64,000 nucleotides of DNA. Source: Pseudomonadota bacterium (lineage in GTDB: Bacteria; Pseudomonadota; Gammaproteobacteria; Steroidobacterales; Steroidobacteraceae). The position numbers and the translations under genes are program-made. The stretch is taken from assembly GCA_016703895.1 (NCBI GenBank), contig JADJBE010000003.1:124001-188000 (forward strand). Reading direction: 5' to 3'. The notes under the pieces were generated by a model. The model searched no databases. It worked only from the letters and a program-made list of their open reading frames with translations, and was not told the DNA's origin. Positions 27,607-40,677 of this stretch are shown piece by piece. How positions within the stretch are numbered: position 1 is the stretch's first letter; each line of letters starts with the position of its first letter.

Positions 27607-30267
<2,661 letters not shown>

Positions 30268-30372
30268 TAGCGGTCGCCCGGATATCCCATTGCCTGGGAT
30301 GGGGCTGCGCTCGCCGCGAGTGCGCTGGCTGATTGGTTAGTTTTAGTGGGTCGATTTGCTGAAGGAATATTT

Positions 30373-31452
30373 GTGCGCGTTTACAATTTTGCTGCTGGTC
30401 CCGCCACGCTGCCGCTCGAAGTTCTGCAAGAGGCGCAGGCGCAATTGCTCGATTGGCAGGCCTCGGGCATGTCTGTGATGGAGGTCAGCCATCGCAGCAA
30501 AGCCTTCGTCGCCGTGGCGCAAGCGGCGGAAGCGGATTTACGTGAGTTGCTGGCGATCCCCGACAACTACAAGGTGTTGTTTCTGCAGGGCGGTGCCACG
30601 GGGATGTTTGCCGGGATTCCCCTGAATCTGGCGTCCGCTGAGAGCAGTGCGGACTACATCAACACTGGGCAGTGGTCCAAGAAGGCGATCGGCGAAGCCA
30701 AGCGCTTTTGCAAGGTGAACGTGCTGGCCGATATGGCGAGTTCAAACTACTGCACCGTACCAGCGGCGAGTGAGATTCGGCCAACGGCTGGTGCGGCCTA
30801 CCTGCATTACACGCCTAACGAGACCATCGGCGGTGTCGAATTTGACTATGTGCCGCAGTCGGGTGACACGCCGCTAGTGGCGGATTTTTCTTCAACTATT
30901 CTGTCGCGGCCGGTCGATGTCGCGCGTTTCGGTCTGATTTATGCGGGCGCGCAAAAGAACATTGGCCCAGCCGGCATCTGCATCGTGATCGTGCGTGATG
31001 ACCTGGTCGGCAAGGCCAGGCCCGGGACGCCGCTGGTCTGGGATTTCAAGGCCATGGCTGACGACGGCTCGATGCTTAACACGCCACCCACTTTCGGCTG
31101 GTATATGGCCGGCCTGGTATTCAAGTGGCTCAAGCGTCAGGGTGGGCTCGAGGTGATCGCCGCGCGCAATCGCGCCAAAGCGACCCTGCTGTACGGCGCG
31201 ATCGACGGCTCTGGGTATTACGCCAACCCCGTTGCCAAGCACTGTCGCTCGTGGATGAACGTGCCGTTCACGATCCCTGACCCGGCGCTGGAAAAGACTT
31301 TTGTGGCTGAAGCTGTCGCCGCAGGCCTGAAGAACCTCGAGGGCCACAGGTCTGTTGGTGGCATGCGTGCCAGTATTTATAACGCCATGCCGATCGAGGG
31401 CGTACAGGCATTGGTCGACTTCATGAAGGATTTCGCGCAACGTCATGGCTGA
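30373..31452 (+). CDS. serC: phosphoserine aminotransferase
   Basis: 359 residues. SerC makes 3-phosphoserine from 3-phosphohydroxypyruvate and also serves pyridoxal phosphate synthesis. The PLP lysine lies in AGAQKNIGPAG, and YNFAAGPATLPLEVL opens the protein. GTG 30373 is preceded by GAAGGA at 30361. The gyrA-serC link is typical of gammaproteobacteria. The stop overlaps the probable start of serA by 8 bases, so the two serine genes should be co-translated. Confidence 0.96.
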   Translation: MRVYNFAAGPATLPLEVLQEAQAQLLDWQASGMSVMEVSHRSKAFVAVAQAAEADLRELLAIPDNYKVLFLQGGATGMFAGIPLNLASAESSADYINTGQWSKKAIGEAKRFCKVNVLADMASSNYCTVPAASEIRPTAGAAYLHYTPNETIGGVEFDYVPQSGDTPLVADFSSTILSRPVDVARFGLIYAGAQKNIGPAGICIVIVRDDLVGKARPGTPLVWDFKAMADDGSMLNTPPTFGWYMAGLVFKWLKRQGGLEVIAARNRAKATLLYGAIDGSGYYANPVAKHCRSWMNVPFTIPDPALEKTFVAEAVAAGLKNLEGHRSVGGMRASIYNAMPIEGVQALVDFMKDFAQRHG

Positions 31453-32619
31453 ACGCTTCAGGATTCTGCAACTCAACAATATCAGTCTGCGCGGGCTAGG
31501 CGGTTGCCGCGCGATCGCTTTGAGATCGCCTCGGACATCAACCGGCCGGATGGTGTGCTTGTGCGGTCGGCAGACATGCATGCCATGACCTTGGCAGACT
31601 CAGTGCTGGCGGTTGGGCGCGCCGGTGCCGGAGTCAACAATATTCCGGTGGCGGAGCTGTCGAAGCGTGGCATCCCGGTATTCAATGCGCCGGGTGCCAA
31701 CGCCAACGCGGTCAAAGAGCTGGTGATCGCCGGGCTGTTTCTCGCCGCGCGCAATATCTGCCAGGCTTGGCAATTCGCGCGCGCGCAGACCGGCGATGAT
31801 GCCGCCATCGATGCCGCGGTCGAGAAGGGCAAGAAGAACTTCGCCGGCTTCGAACTGCCGGGACGAACCCTGGGTGTGATCGGACTCGGAGCGATCGGCG
31901 TCGAGGTTGCCAATAGTGCGCTGGGCCTTGGCATGAAAGTCCTCGGCTACGATCCGCAGATCACCGTGCAGCGCGCCTGGCAGTTGTCATCGAACGTGGA
32001 GCAGGCGCTGTCCTTGGACGATCTGTTTGCGCGTAGCGATCTGATCACCGTGCACGTGCCGTTGATGGATGCCACACGCGGCGTCATCAACGCCTCACGC
32101 CTGCAGTTGCTGCGCAAAGGTGGCGCGGTACTGAATTTCTCCCGTGCGCCGATTGTCGATGAGGCGGCTATCCTGGCGGCGCTGGACGCCGGCCACGTGC
32201 ACGCCTATATCTGCGATTTTCCGAGCAATGCGCTGAAAGACCATCCGCGCGTCGTTACCCTGCCGCACCTGGGCGCATCGACCGGGGAGGCGGAAGAGAA
32301 CTGTGCCGTCATGGTGGCCGAGACGCTGCGTGACTACCTCGAGAATGGCAACGTTCGTAACAGCGTCAATTTCCCGGAGGCGGTCCTGCCGCGCGTACCG
32401 AATGCAATGCGCATATCCATTGCCAACCGCAACGTGCCTAATATGGTCGGTCAGATCTCGACAGTACTGGCGTCGCGCAAGCTTAATATCGCGGAGTTAC
32501 TCAATAAATCGCGCGGTGACTATGCTTATACCTTGATCGACACCGATGGTTCGGTCGAAGAACAGGACCTGGTGAATATCCGCGCAATCGACGGGGTGTT
32601 GAAGGCCAGGCTGGTGTGA
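31445..32619 (+). CDS. serA: D-3-phosphoglycerate dehydrogenase (frameshift near 31498)
   Basis: About 391 residues once repaired. SerA oxidises 3-phosphoglycerate in the first step of serine synthesis. The first 17 codons from ATG 31445 (ERFRILQLNNISLRGL) and the remainder (LPRDRFEIASDINRPD) are in different frames; one missing base near 31498 joins them. The Rossmann segment is LGVIGLGAIGVEVANSALGL and the catalytic His is in LPHLGASTGEAEENCA. The C-terminal ACT domain (ISIANRNVPNMVGQISTVL) suggests feedback by serine. It sits between serC and pheA. Confidence 0.93.
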
Positions 32620-32626
32620 GCAGGAT

Positions 32627-33766
32627 ATGAAAAAGACGGCAAAGAAGCGTGCACCGCGAACTGCGCGTGCCAAGACTTCACCGGCACCGCTGCAGTCGCT
32701 GCGTAGCGAAATCGACGCGGTCGATCGGCGTATACACGAGTTATTGAACGCGCGCGCCGACCTGGCGCGTCGTGTGGCCGATTCCAAGCACGGTCTGGTT
32801 GGTAGCCCAGTCGAGTTCTATCGGCCGGAGCGCGAAGCGCAGGTCTTGCGGATGGCGAAAGAACGCAACAAGGGCCCGCTGCGTGACGAAGAAGTGTTGC
32901 GGCTGTTTCGCGAAATCATGTCGGCGTGCCTCGCGCAGGAGGAACCGCTGAAGGTGGCCTTTTTGGGCCCCGAGGGCACCTTTACCCAAACCGCTGTCCT
33001 GAAGCACTTCGGCCATTCCGTCCGCGCCTTGCCGCTAGCCTCGATCGATGAGGTATTCCAGGAGGTCGAGGCGAAGCACGCCGATTTTGGCGTCGTGCCG
33101 ATCGAGAACTCGACCGAAGGTACGGTCAACCATACGCTGGATCGGTTTTTGTCATCACCGTTGAAGATATGCGGCGAAGTGGAGCTACGCATACACCAGT
33201 TCCTGATGGGGCGGATGGGCTCGCTGGCAAGTATCAAGCGAATCTGTACTCATAGTCAGTCGTTAGCGCAATGTCGCAATTGGCTCGATGAGCATCTGCC
33301 CAACGTTGAACGTGTCTCAGTCGCCAGCAATGCGGAAGGCGCGCGCCGCGCCCGCGATGAGGACGGTACCGCCGCGATCGCTGGCGAGACGGCGGCGGAG
33401 GTCTACGGCTTGAATCTATTGGCGCGCGAGATTGAGGACCAGCCTGACAACACCACGCGGTTTTTTGTGCTTGGCCGCAAGCTGTTCCAGGCTAGCGGCC
33501 AGGATCGGACAACGCTGCTGTGTTCTGCGCGCCAAACCGACACCCACGGCGCGCTGTTTCGCTTACTCGAGCCGTTTGCACGGCATTCGATCAACATGAC
33601 ACGGATCGAATCGCGTCCCTCAAAGCGGCAGAAGTGGGACTACGTATTTTTCCTCGACATCGAAGGGCATGTCGAAGAGCCAGCGATCAAGCGAGCGTTG
33701 GCTGAGTTGAAGAAGCGTGCGTCGCTGCTGCGCGTGTTGGGCTCCTATCCCCGCGCCGTGCTCTAA
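32627..33766 (+). CDS. pheA: bifunctional chorismate mutase / prephenate dehydratase
   Basis: 379 residues. The chorismate mutase domain is about residues 20-100 (LRSEIDAVDRRIHELLNARA), preceded by a 20-residue Lys/Arg-rich leader. The dehydratase is about 107-285 (VAFLGPEGTFTQTAVLKHFG, VPIENSTEGTVNHTLD, DNTTRFFVLGR). The C-terminal ACT domain (about 295-375, with ESRPSKRQKWDYVFF) is the phenylalanine-sensing site. It makes phenylpyruvate for phenylalanine. The stop overlaps the hisC ATG by one base. Confidence 0.96.
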   Translation: MKKTAKKRAPRTARAKTSPAPLQSLRSEIDAVDRRIHELLNARADLARRVADSKHGLVGSPVEFYRPEREAQVLRMAKERNKGPLRDEEVLRLFREIMSACLAQEEPLKVAFLGPEGTFTQTAVLKHFGHSVRALPLASIDEVFQEVEAKHADFGVVPIENSTEGTVNHTLDRFLSSPLKICGEVELRIHQFLMGRMGSLASIKRICTHSQSLAQCRNWLDEHLPNVERVSVASNAEGARRARDEDGTAAIAGETAAEVYGLNLLAREIEDQPDNTTRFFVLGRKLFQASGQDRTTLLCSARQTDTHGALFRLLEPFARHSINMTRIESRPSKRQKWDYVFFLDIEGHVEEPAIKRALAELKKRASLLRVLGSYPRAVL

Positions 33767-34915
33767 TGTCGCGCCTGCCCGCAATCGCCGCCAACGCCAG
33801 TCCTGGCGCGCTGGCAACGCCGGCCGTGCAAGGTCTGGCGCCATATCTGCCGGGCAAGCCAGTCGACGAGCTGGAGCGTGAACTCGGGATTCGCAATATC
33901 ATCAAACTTGCGTCGAACGAGAATCCGTTTGGGGCCAGTCCAAAGGCAATCGCGGCGGCGCGTGACTCGCTTGCGTCCTGCGGCACTTATCCGGATGGTA
34001 GCGGGCACCATCTGAAGCAGAAACTTGCCGCACTGCATGGTGTGTCCGCGCCGCAGATCACGCTTGGCAATGGCTCGAACGACGTATTGGTCTTGCTGGC
34101 CGAGGCATTTCTTGCGCCGGGTCTCGAGGCGGTCTATTCGCAATACGCCTTTGCGGTCTATCCGATTGCCGTGCAGGCCACCGGTGCCACTTGCCGCTCG
34201 GTAGCCGCACTGCAGAGCCCGCAGCCGATGGCGCTCGGCCACGATCTGGTTGCGATGCAGGCGGCGATCTCGGCGCAAACTCGCTTGGTGTTCGTCGCCA
34301 ACCCTAACAATCCAACCGGGACCTATGTCGAGCCAGCCGAGTTGCTGCAGTTTGTGCGCGCTGTCCCGCGGCACGCGCTGGTTGTGCTCGATGAAGCGTA
34401 CTTCGAGTACTCTCGCTCGATTCCGCTGCAGAACGGCATCGAGTGGCTCGCCGACTGCCCGAACCCTGGTGATCGTCAGAACATTCGCCAAGGCCTACGG
34501 CCTGGCGGGACTCCGCATCGGCTACGCAGTTAGTCATCCTGCGGTCGCCGACATGCTGAATCGGATCCGCCAGCCCTTCAACGTGTCGAGCGTCGCGTTG
34601 GCTGCCGCCGCCGCCGCGCTGGACGATCCGCAGCACGTTGAGCGGACGGTCGCGGTGGCCACCAGTGAGCGTGGCAGGCTCAGCGCGGTGTTGCGTGAGC
34701 GCGGCTTCTGGGTCGCGCCCTCTGCGGGGAATTTTCTGCTATTGCATATTGGCTCGCAGGCTGCCGCAGTCTATCAGCGACTGCTGCACGCCGGTATCAT
34801 CGTGCGGCCGGTGGCTAACTACGGACTTGGCGAGTACTTGCGGGTGTCGCTAGGTACGATTGCCGACAATGAACGATTTCTAGCGGCATTACCCGGAGCT
34901 ATGCAACATGCCTGA
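33766..34915 (+). CDS. hisC: histidinol-phosphate aminotransferase (frameshift at 34464-34466)
   Basis: About 382 residues after repair. A class II PLP aminotransferase; HisC paralogues in this location often also transaminate aromatic amino acids. One extra C in a CCC run breaks the frame at the expected CPNLVIVRTFAKAYG. Before it lie NIIKLASNENPFGASP and VFVANPNNPTGTYV. After it are the PLP lysine in RTFAKAYGLAGLRIGYA and VRPVANYGLGEYLRVSLGT. It lies between pheA and aroA, the aromatic block found in pseudomonads and xanthomonads. No tyrA is seen between hisC and aroA. Confidence 0.93.
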
Positions 34916-36227
34916 GATGGCCTATTTGCTGCAGCCTGCACGTGAGATCGGGGGTGTCATCACGGTGCCGGGTGACAAGTCTATTTCGCACCGGGCTTTG
35001 TTGTTAGGGAGCGTGGCTATCGGCACGACGCGTGCCGCCGGCTTTGGCCAGTGAAGACTGTCTGGCCACGTTGCGTGCGCTCGAGTCTCTCGGCGCAGAT
35101 CGAGCGCGGCCGACGGCAACCGAGATAGTGGTGCAGGGCGTCGGGCTGGATGGGCTCAAGTCACCCATTGCGGCGTTGGATCTGGGCAATTCTGGCACGG
35201 CCATGCGGCTTTTTATGGGGCTGTTGTCGGCGCAGCCGTTCGACAGCGTGCTGGTGGGTGATCGCTCGCTCATGCGTGGCGGCCCATGGAGCGAGTGGCT
35301 GGACCGTTGCGAGCGATGGGCGCGGACCTTGCGACGCAAGACGGTAGACCGCCTGTGTCGATCAAGGGTGGTCGCAAGCTCAACGCGATCGACTTCGCGA
35401 TGCCTGTAGCCAGTGCCCAAGTGAAGTCAGCAATCCTGCTGGCCGGCTTGCAGGCCAAAGGCACGACACGCATTACCGAGCCCGCGCCGACCCGGGACCA
35501 CACGGAGCGGATGCTGCGCTCGTTCGGCGTGGCGGTCGAACAGCGCGGTCCGCTGGTCGAGCTTGCCGGTCAGCAAAGCTTGAGTGCCACGCAACTGGCC
35601 ATTCCGGGCGACATTTCCTCAGCAGCTTTCTTCCTGGTTGCCGGCGCACTGGCTGCCCCGTCCGGTCTGACGATCCGCAATGTGGGTGTCAATCCCACTC
35701 GCACGGGCATTGTCAGTTTGCTGCAGTCCATGGGTGCCGATCTGACCGTGGCGATTCACGACCCAGAAGCCTCGGAGCCGGTCGCCGATCTGACGATCAA
35801 AGCCAGTCGGCTGCGTGGCATCGACGTGCCGCGCGAAATGGTGCCGCTGGCGATCGATGAGTTTCCGGTTTTCTTTATCGCCGCTGCGTGTGCCGAAGGC
35901 GTCACGACGTTACGCGGTGCGGAAGAGCTGCGCGTGAAGGAGAGCGATCGCCTGGCGGTGATGGGCGCGGGGCTCGCGACGCTGGGAGTCGAGCACGAGT
36001 TGTTACCTGATGGCATCAAGATCATCGGTGGGGCACGGTTGGGTGGTGGTCGAATCCATAGCCACGGGGACCACCGGATCGCCATGGCGTTCGCCGTTGC
36101 CAGTTTGGTGGCGAACGAACCGCTCGAAATAACCGATACAGCCAACGTTGCAACGTCGTTCCCGGAGTTCGAACGGCTGGCGCAAGCCGTGGGTTTGCGG
36201 TTGGAAGTCTCGACAGTTGACGCATGA
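34908..36227 (+). CDS. aroA: 3-phosphoshikimate 1-carboxyvinyltransferase, EPSP synthase (two frameshifts)
   Basis: About 439 residues once repaired. AroA joins phosphoenolpyruvate to shikimate-3-phosphate. PGDKSISHRALLLGS near residue 21 is the family N-terminal signature. Near 35045 one T is missing from the expected AGFLASEDCL. Near 35275-35283 two extra bases (or one missing) break the expected LMRRPMERV. LDLGNSGTAMRL, IPGDISSAAFFLVAGAL, ESDRLAVM and SHGDHRIAMAFAVA remain intact. The start may be ATG 34908 or ATG 34917. It overlaps cmk by 4 bases. Confidence 0.93.
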
Positions 36228-36922
36228 TGCCGGCAGCCAGCGTTCCGATCATCACCATCGATGGTCCCAGCAGTTCGGGCAAGGGCACGATAGCGCGCGC
36301 CGTTGCACGTGCCCTCGATTGGCATCTGCTGGACAGCGGCGCCTTGTATCGCCTGGTGGCGCTTGCTGGGCAGGGCCGCGGCGCCAATCCTGACGACATC
36401 GATGCGCACGTCATGCTGGCGCGTGCCATGCGGGTCGAGTTCCTGACAGATTCTGCCGGCTATGAACGCGTACTCCTCGAGGGGCAGGATGTAACCGGCG
36501 CGGTCCGGTCCGAGCAGGCGGGGCAAGGGGCGTCACGAGTTGCGGTCTGGCCGGCACTCCGTGACGCGCTGGTGGAACGGCAACGCGCCTTCGCCGCGCC
36601 ACCGGGCCTGGTGGCCGATGGTCGTGACATGGGCACGGTGATTTTCCCGGCCGCCGAACTGAAGGTTTTCCTCACTGCCAGCGCTGACGAGCGTGCAACC
36701 CGCCGGCATAAGCAGTTGATATCAAAGGGTTCTGCTGCTAACCTTGCCGACCTTTCGCGCGAGATCGCCGAGCGTGACCATCGGGATACTTCCCGGGCAG
36801 TCGCGCCCCTCAAGCCCGCGTCAGATGCCGTGATGCTCGATTCCACCGGCCTGTCGATACAGCAGGTCGTGGCGCGAGTGTTGGCATTGGGTCGTGAGCG
36901 TGGCCTGTGGCAAGTTGGCTGA
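36224..36922 (+). CDS. cmk: cytidylate kinase
   Basis: 232 residues. Phosphorylates CMP and dCMP. The P-loop GPSSSGKGT is at residues 14-22; DSGALYRLVALAG and VADGRDMGTVIFPAAELK are family signatures. The lid region is ASADERATRRHKQL and RDHRDTSRAVAPLKPA. Cmk directly ahead of rpsA is one of the best conserved pairs in proteobacteria. The 140-base gap to rpsA may hold an S1 autoregulatory leader, but I see no definite structure there. Confidence 0.96.
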   Translation: MMPAASVPIITIDGPSSSGKGTIARAVARALDWHLLDSGALYRLVALAGQGRGANPDDIDAHVMLARAMRVEFLTDSAGYERVLLEGQDVTGAVRSEQAGQGASRVAVWPALRDALVERQRAFAAPPGLVADGRDMGTVIFPAAELKVFLTASADERATRRHKQLISKGSAANLADLSREIAERDHRDTSRAVAPLKPASDAVMLDSTGLSIQQVVARVLALGRERGLWQVG

Positions 36923-37062
36923 GCGCGAGCGAGAGTTTGGATTAAATGAGGTGCGCCGCAAGGATGCGGTGCATTAGTTAGTAACCTTGAGGCGACAGGA
37001 TAGCCGCCCTGAGCCCCAGTCGCGGCCCAAAGCTGGCCGTGCCAGAGATAAGACACACACAC

Positions 37063-38732
37063 ATGACAGAAAGTTTCGCCGAATTATTCGAGCAGAGTCT
37101 CGCCAATCAGCGGATTCGCCCCGGCATGATCCTCACGGGTCTGGTGATCGAAGTTGGTTCCGATATGGTCGTCGTCAACGTCGGCCTCAAGTCCGAAGCG
37201 GTCATCCCGATCGAGCAGTTCAAGAACGAGCTCGGTGAAGTCGAGGTCGTCGCCGGCGACAGCGTGGAAGTCGCGCTGGACTCCGTTGAAGACGGCACTG
37301 GTGAGACGCGGCTGTCGCGTGAAAAGGCCAAGCGGGCCAGGACCTGGACGCGGCTCGAAGAGGCGTTCAATAATTCGGAGATCGTCGGCGGTGTCATCAC
37401 CGGCCGTGTCAAAGGCGGTTTCACCGTCGAGATCGACAACGTTCGCGCGTTTTTGCCCGGCTCACTGGTCGACGTGCGGCCCGTACGCGATACGGCTTAT
37501 CTCGAAGGCAAGCCGCTCGAGTTCAAAGTCATCAAGCTGGATCAGAAGCGCAACAACGTCGTCGTGTCGCGCCGCGCGGTCGTCGAGCAGGAGTTCTCCG
37601 CTGAGCGCTCCGCATTGATGGACAATTTGCAGGAAGGCTCGGTCGTCAAGGGCGCCGTCAAGAATCTCACCGACTACGGAGCGTTCGTCGATCTGGGCGG
37701 CATCGATGGTTTGCTGCATATCACCGATATGGCGTGGAAGCGCGTCAAGCATCCCTCGGAAGTCGTCAAGGTTGGCGACGAGGTCGAAGTGCGTATTCTC
37801 AAGTTCGACCGCGAACGTTCGCGTGTCAGTCTCGGGCCCAAGCAGTTGGGTGCCGATCCGTGGGAGAACATTGCATCGCCGCCACCCGCCTAACACCCGT
37901 GTTTGGCAAGGTTACCAATATTGCGGACTACGGCGCTGTTGAAATAGAAGACGGCGTCGAGGGCCTGGTACACGTGTCCGAAATGGACTGGACCAACAAG
38001 AACGTCAATCCCTCCAAGGTCGTGCATTCTGGTCAGGAAGTCGAGGTCATGGTGATCGACGTTGACGAAGAGCGTCGGCGTATCTCGCTCGGACTCAAGC
38101 AGTGCCAGCAGAATCCCTGGAAAGAGTTTGCCGAGAACCACAATCGCGGCGATCGTGTTTCTGGGCAGATCAAGTCGATCACCGATTTTGGCGTGTTCAT
38201 CGGCTTGCCTGGCAACATCGACGGTTTGGTGCACTTGTCAGATCTCTCCTGGGACCTCACCGGCGAGGAGGCAGTGCGCAACTACCAGAAGGGTCAGCAG
38301 CTCGACGCCACCGTGTTGTCGATCGACCCGGAGCGTGAGCGGATCTCGCTTGGAGTCAAGCAGCTCGCGCAGGACCCGTTCTCCAACTACATCGCGGCGA
38401 ACCCCAAGGGGACGATCGTCAAAGGTGTGGTCAAGGAAGTCGACGCGCGCGGCGCTGTGATCGATCTCGGCGACGGTATCGACGGCCAGTTGCGGGCTTC
38501 CGAGCTGGCACGCGACCGGGTGGAAGACGCCCGAACCGTGCTGAAGGTTGGCGACGAAATCGACGCGCGTTTCACGGGCGTCGATCGCAAGACACGCACC
38601 ATTACCCTCTCGGTGAAAGCCAAAGAGATGTACGAAGAAGCGGAAGCGGTGCAGAACTATCGTTCGGAGCAACCGACTTCTGGCACGAGTCTCGGCGATC
38701 TACTCAAAGAGCAGATTGGCGATCGGTCCTAA
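37063..38732 (+). CDS. rpsA: 30S ribosomal protein S1 (damaged reading frame at 37873-37905)
   Basis: About 556 residues after repair, matching E. coli S1. Six S1 repeats are visible and recruit mRNA to the 30S subunit. ATG 37063 gives the family N-terminus SFAELFEQSL. In repeat 3-4 the frame passes through two shifts: the expected ENIARRHPPNTRVFGKV is spread over three frames between 37873 and 37905. A conserved Phe codon is also missing a little later (DYGAVEIEDG where DYGAFVEIEDG is expected). The two halves must not be read as two genes. It is followed by ihfB, as usual. Confidence 0.96.
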
Positions 38733-38807
38733 TCTCCTCTAACTACCGGGAACGCCTGGGTGATGTTCGTCACCCAGGCGGATTACCGGCAGGGAGCCGA
38801 GCTCGGC

Positions 38808-39110
38808 ATGACAAAGTCCGAACTGATCGAAATCATCACGGCCAAGCAGAAGCATCTGCCGGCCAAGGATGTCGAGCTGGCGCTCAAACAGATCATGGAG
38901 ATCATGAGCGATACCCTCTCGGCTGGCGATCGCATCGAGATTCGCGGCTTCGGGAGTTTCTCGCTGCATTTTCGGCCACCGCGGCAGGGACGTAACCCCA
39001 AGACCGGCGAAGCGGTGGCTTTGTCCGGCAAGTACGTGCCGCATTGCAAGCCGGGTAAAGACTTGCGCGAACGTGTCAATGACGGCGCGGACCATCCGAT
39101 TCGCGACTGA
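38808..39110 (+). CDS. ihfB: integration host factor subunit beta
   Basis: 100 residues. IHF-beta pairs with IHF-alpha to bend DNA in transcription, replication and recombination. MTKSELIEIITAKQ begins the protein at ATG 38808, with AGGGAG upstream. The DNA-binding arm shows IRGFGSFSLHFRPPR and GRNPKTGE with the intercalating Pro. Longer upstream starts in frame lack family similarity. The rpsA-ihfB order is conserved. Confidence 0.96.
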   Translation: MTKSELIEIITAKQKHLPAKDVELALKQIMEIMSDTLSAGDRIEIRGFGSFSLHFRPPRQGRNPKTGEAVALSGKYVPHCKPGKDLRERVNDGADHPIRD

Positions 39111-39135
39111 GCAGCCTTAAGAGTTGTCTGGCGGT

Positions 39136-40122
39136 ATGCAGCTGGAGACTGTGCCGTCGTTCATGCTGCTGTTGCTGGCGTTCCTGGTGGTGGCAGTAGC
39201 TGCTTGGGTGCTCGGACGCCGCTCGATACCCGTGCGTCGCGTCAGACTGCCGCGCGACTACCTCACGGCTTTGAACCATCTCGTCAACGAGCGTTTCGAA
39301 CTGGCGACGGAAGTCATCGAGCGCTTGGCTGCGTCACGGACTGAGCAGGCGGATATTCAGCTCGCGCTGGGTAGTTTGTTCAGGCGTCGTGGTGAAGTGG
39401 CTAGAGCGAGCGAGATCCACGAGCGGCTACGCGAGTCGTCGGTGACCGCTATTCGCGAGCAAGCCACGTTTGAACTGGGGCTGGACTATCTGGCCGCGGG
39501 CTTGCTCGACCGTGCCGAGTTGTACTTCGAGCGGTCCACGTCCACCGCAGCCTACCGTGAGCTGGCGCTCGACCGTTTGGCCTGGGTCTACGAGCAGCAA
39601 CGGGATTTCGCCAGTGCGCTGCGCGTTTGGCACGAGATGCCGGTGGCGATGCGTGAGGCGCGCGCGGCTACGGCAGGCCACTATCTCTGCGAGCTGGCGC
39701 AACAGTCGCTGTTACAGGGTGAAGTGGAGCGCACCCGGACGTTGCTGGCCGAAGCGCGAACCTACGATCCAGATTCGGCGCGCGCGTTCCTGCTCGACGC
39801 GCGTGTCGCGAAACGCCTTGGGACGATTGACGCGTCTCGGGTGGCGTGGCGACGCGCGTTTCTCGCCAATCCCAGTCTGCGCGAGGCTTTTCTCGATGAA
39901 GCGCTGCAGGATGCCGACGCAGAGACGCGACTGGCTTTTCTGGCAACCCTGCCGGAGTTGCGGCACCTGGACTCGGCTGCTGGCATAACGGCAAACCGCT
40001 TCCGCTGTGGCGGTTGCGGTCTCGAGAGCGTCGCATGGCAGTGGCGTTGTCCCGGGTGCCGGTGTTGGGACACGTTGGTCAGGAGCGGCTCGAGTCAATT
40101 GTCACCGCGACTAATGCGATAG
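39136..40122 (+). CDS. lapB: lipopolysaccharide assembly protein LapB, short form
   Basis: 328 residues, about 60 fewer than E. coli LapB (389). One N-terminal membrane helix (about 9-24) is followed by tetratricopeptide repeats and a rubredoxin-like metal finger with CGGC and CPGC near the C-terminus. LapB works with FtsH to control LpxC turnover and LPS amount. The missing part falls between the TPR array and the finger. It may be a natural short form or another assembly loss. lapA, which usually lies between ihfB and lapB, is absent. Confidence 0.87.
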   Translation: MQLETVPSFMLLLLAFLVVAVAAWVLGRRSIPVRRVRLPRDYLTALNHLVNERFELATEVIERLAASRTEQADIQLALGSLFRRRGEVARASEIHERLRESSVTAIREQATFELGLDYLAAGLLDRAELYFERSTSTAAYRELALDRLAWVYEQQRDFASALRVWHEMPVAMREARAATAGHYLCELAQQSLLQGEVERTRTLLAEARTYDPDSARAFLLDARVAKRLGTIDASRVAWRRAFLANPSLREAFLDEALQDADAETRLAFLATLPELRHLDSAAGITANRFRCGGCGLESVAWQWRCPGCRCWDTLVRSGSSQLSPRLMR

Positions 40123-40200
40123 ATGCGACGGATTTGCATGTCGTGAGCGTCGCAGTGGCGCGCTAGTCTGACGGCTCCCATCCTCACCATGGAGTGCCTC

Positions 40201-40572
40201 ATGAAGTTCTCGAACATGTCCTGTCTGCCAGTCGCTTTGTTAGTACTGTCCCTGGCAGCCGTTGTTGGGTCGGTGAGCGCGGAGCCGATCAATCTCAACA
40301 CCGCCGATGTTGCGACGCTCGACCAAGTGCTGGTCGGGATTGGTGCCGAGAAGGCCAAGGCCATCGTTGCCTATCGTCAGCAACATGGGCCTTTCAAGAC
40401 AGTTGATGAACTCGCGCTGGTAAAAGGCATCGGCCCGAAAGTGATCGAGCGCAATCGAGCCAACATGCGCGTCGACAGCGTGCGTCCACGGTCGGTCCCA
40501 GGTAAAGCGGCCGATGGCACTCGCCCGCAACGCGAACAGCCCGTGCGGCCACCCAAAGGTTCCGCTGAGTGA
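40201..40572 (+). CDS. ComEA-like helix-hairpin-helix protein
   Basis: 123 residues. A Sec signal peptide (about 1-27, cleavage after VSA) is followed by a helix-hairpin-helix domain (INLNTADVATLDQVLVGIG, VDELALVKGIGPKVIERN). A Pro/Arg-rich tail follows. Such periplasmic proteins bind DNA in natural transformation, though many short ones have no proven role. ATG 40201 has GGAG 8-11 bases upstream. Confidence 0.88.
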   Translation: MKFSNMSCLPVALLVLSLAAVVGSVSAEPINLNTADVATLDQVLVGIGAEKAKAIVAYRQQHGPFKTVDELALVKGIGPKVIERNRANMRVDSVRPRSVPGKAADGTRPQREQPVRPPKGSAE

Positions 40573-40677
40573 CTCGCGAGATCGGACCTGCGTCACCATA
40601 CCTGCGGCCGGTGAGCCGGTCGCCTGGCCGTTCCATGCTATCGTTTGCTCTTTCGAGCGGACAGGTAGCGGAACCAT

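Noticed and set aside
30284..30300. Hairpin after gyrA as terminator
   Set aside because: Only a 6-bp stem (atccca/tgggat) and no U-run. serC follows closely and may be co-transcribed.
37734..38732. A second, separate S1-domain gene after rpsA
   Set aside because: Its N-terminus is out-of-frame rpsA. The two parts together make one normal S1 of about 556 residues, so it is one gene with indels.
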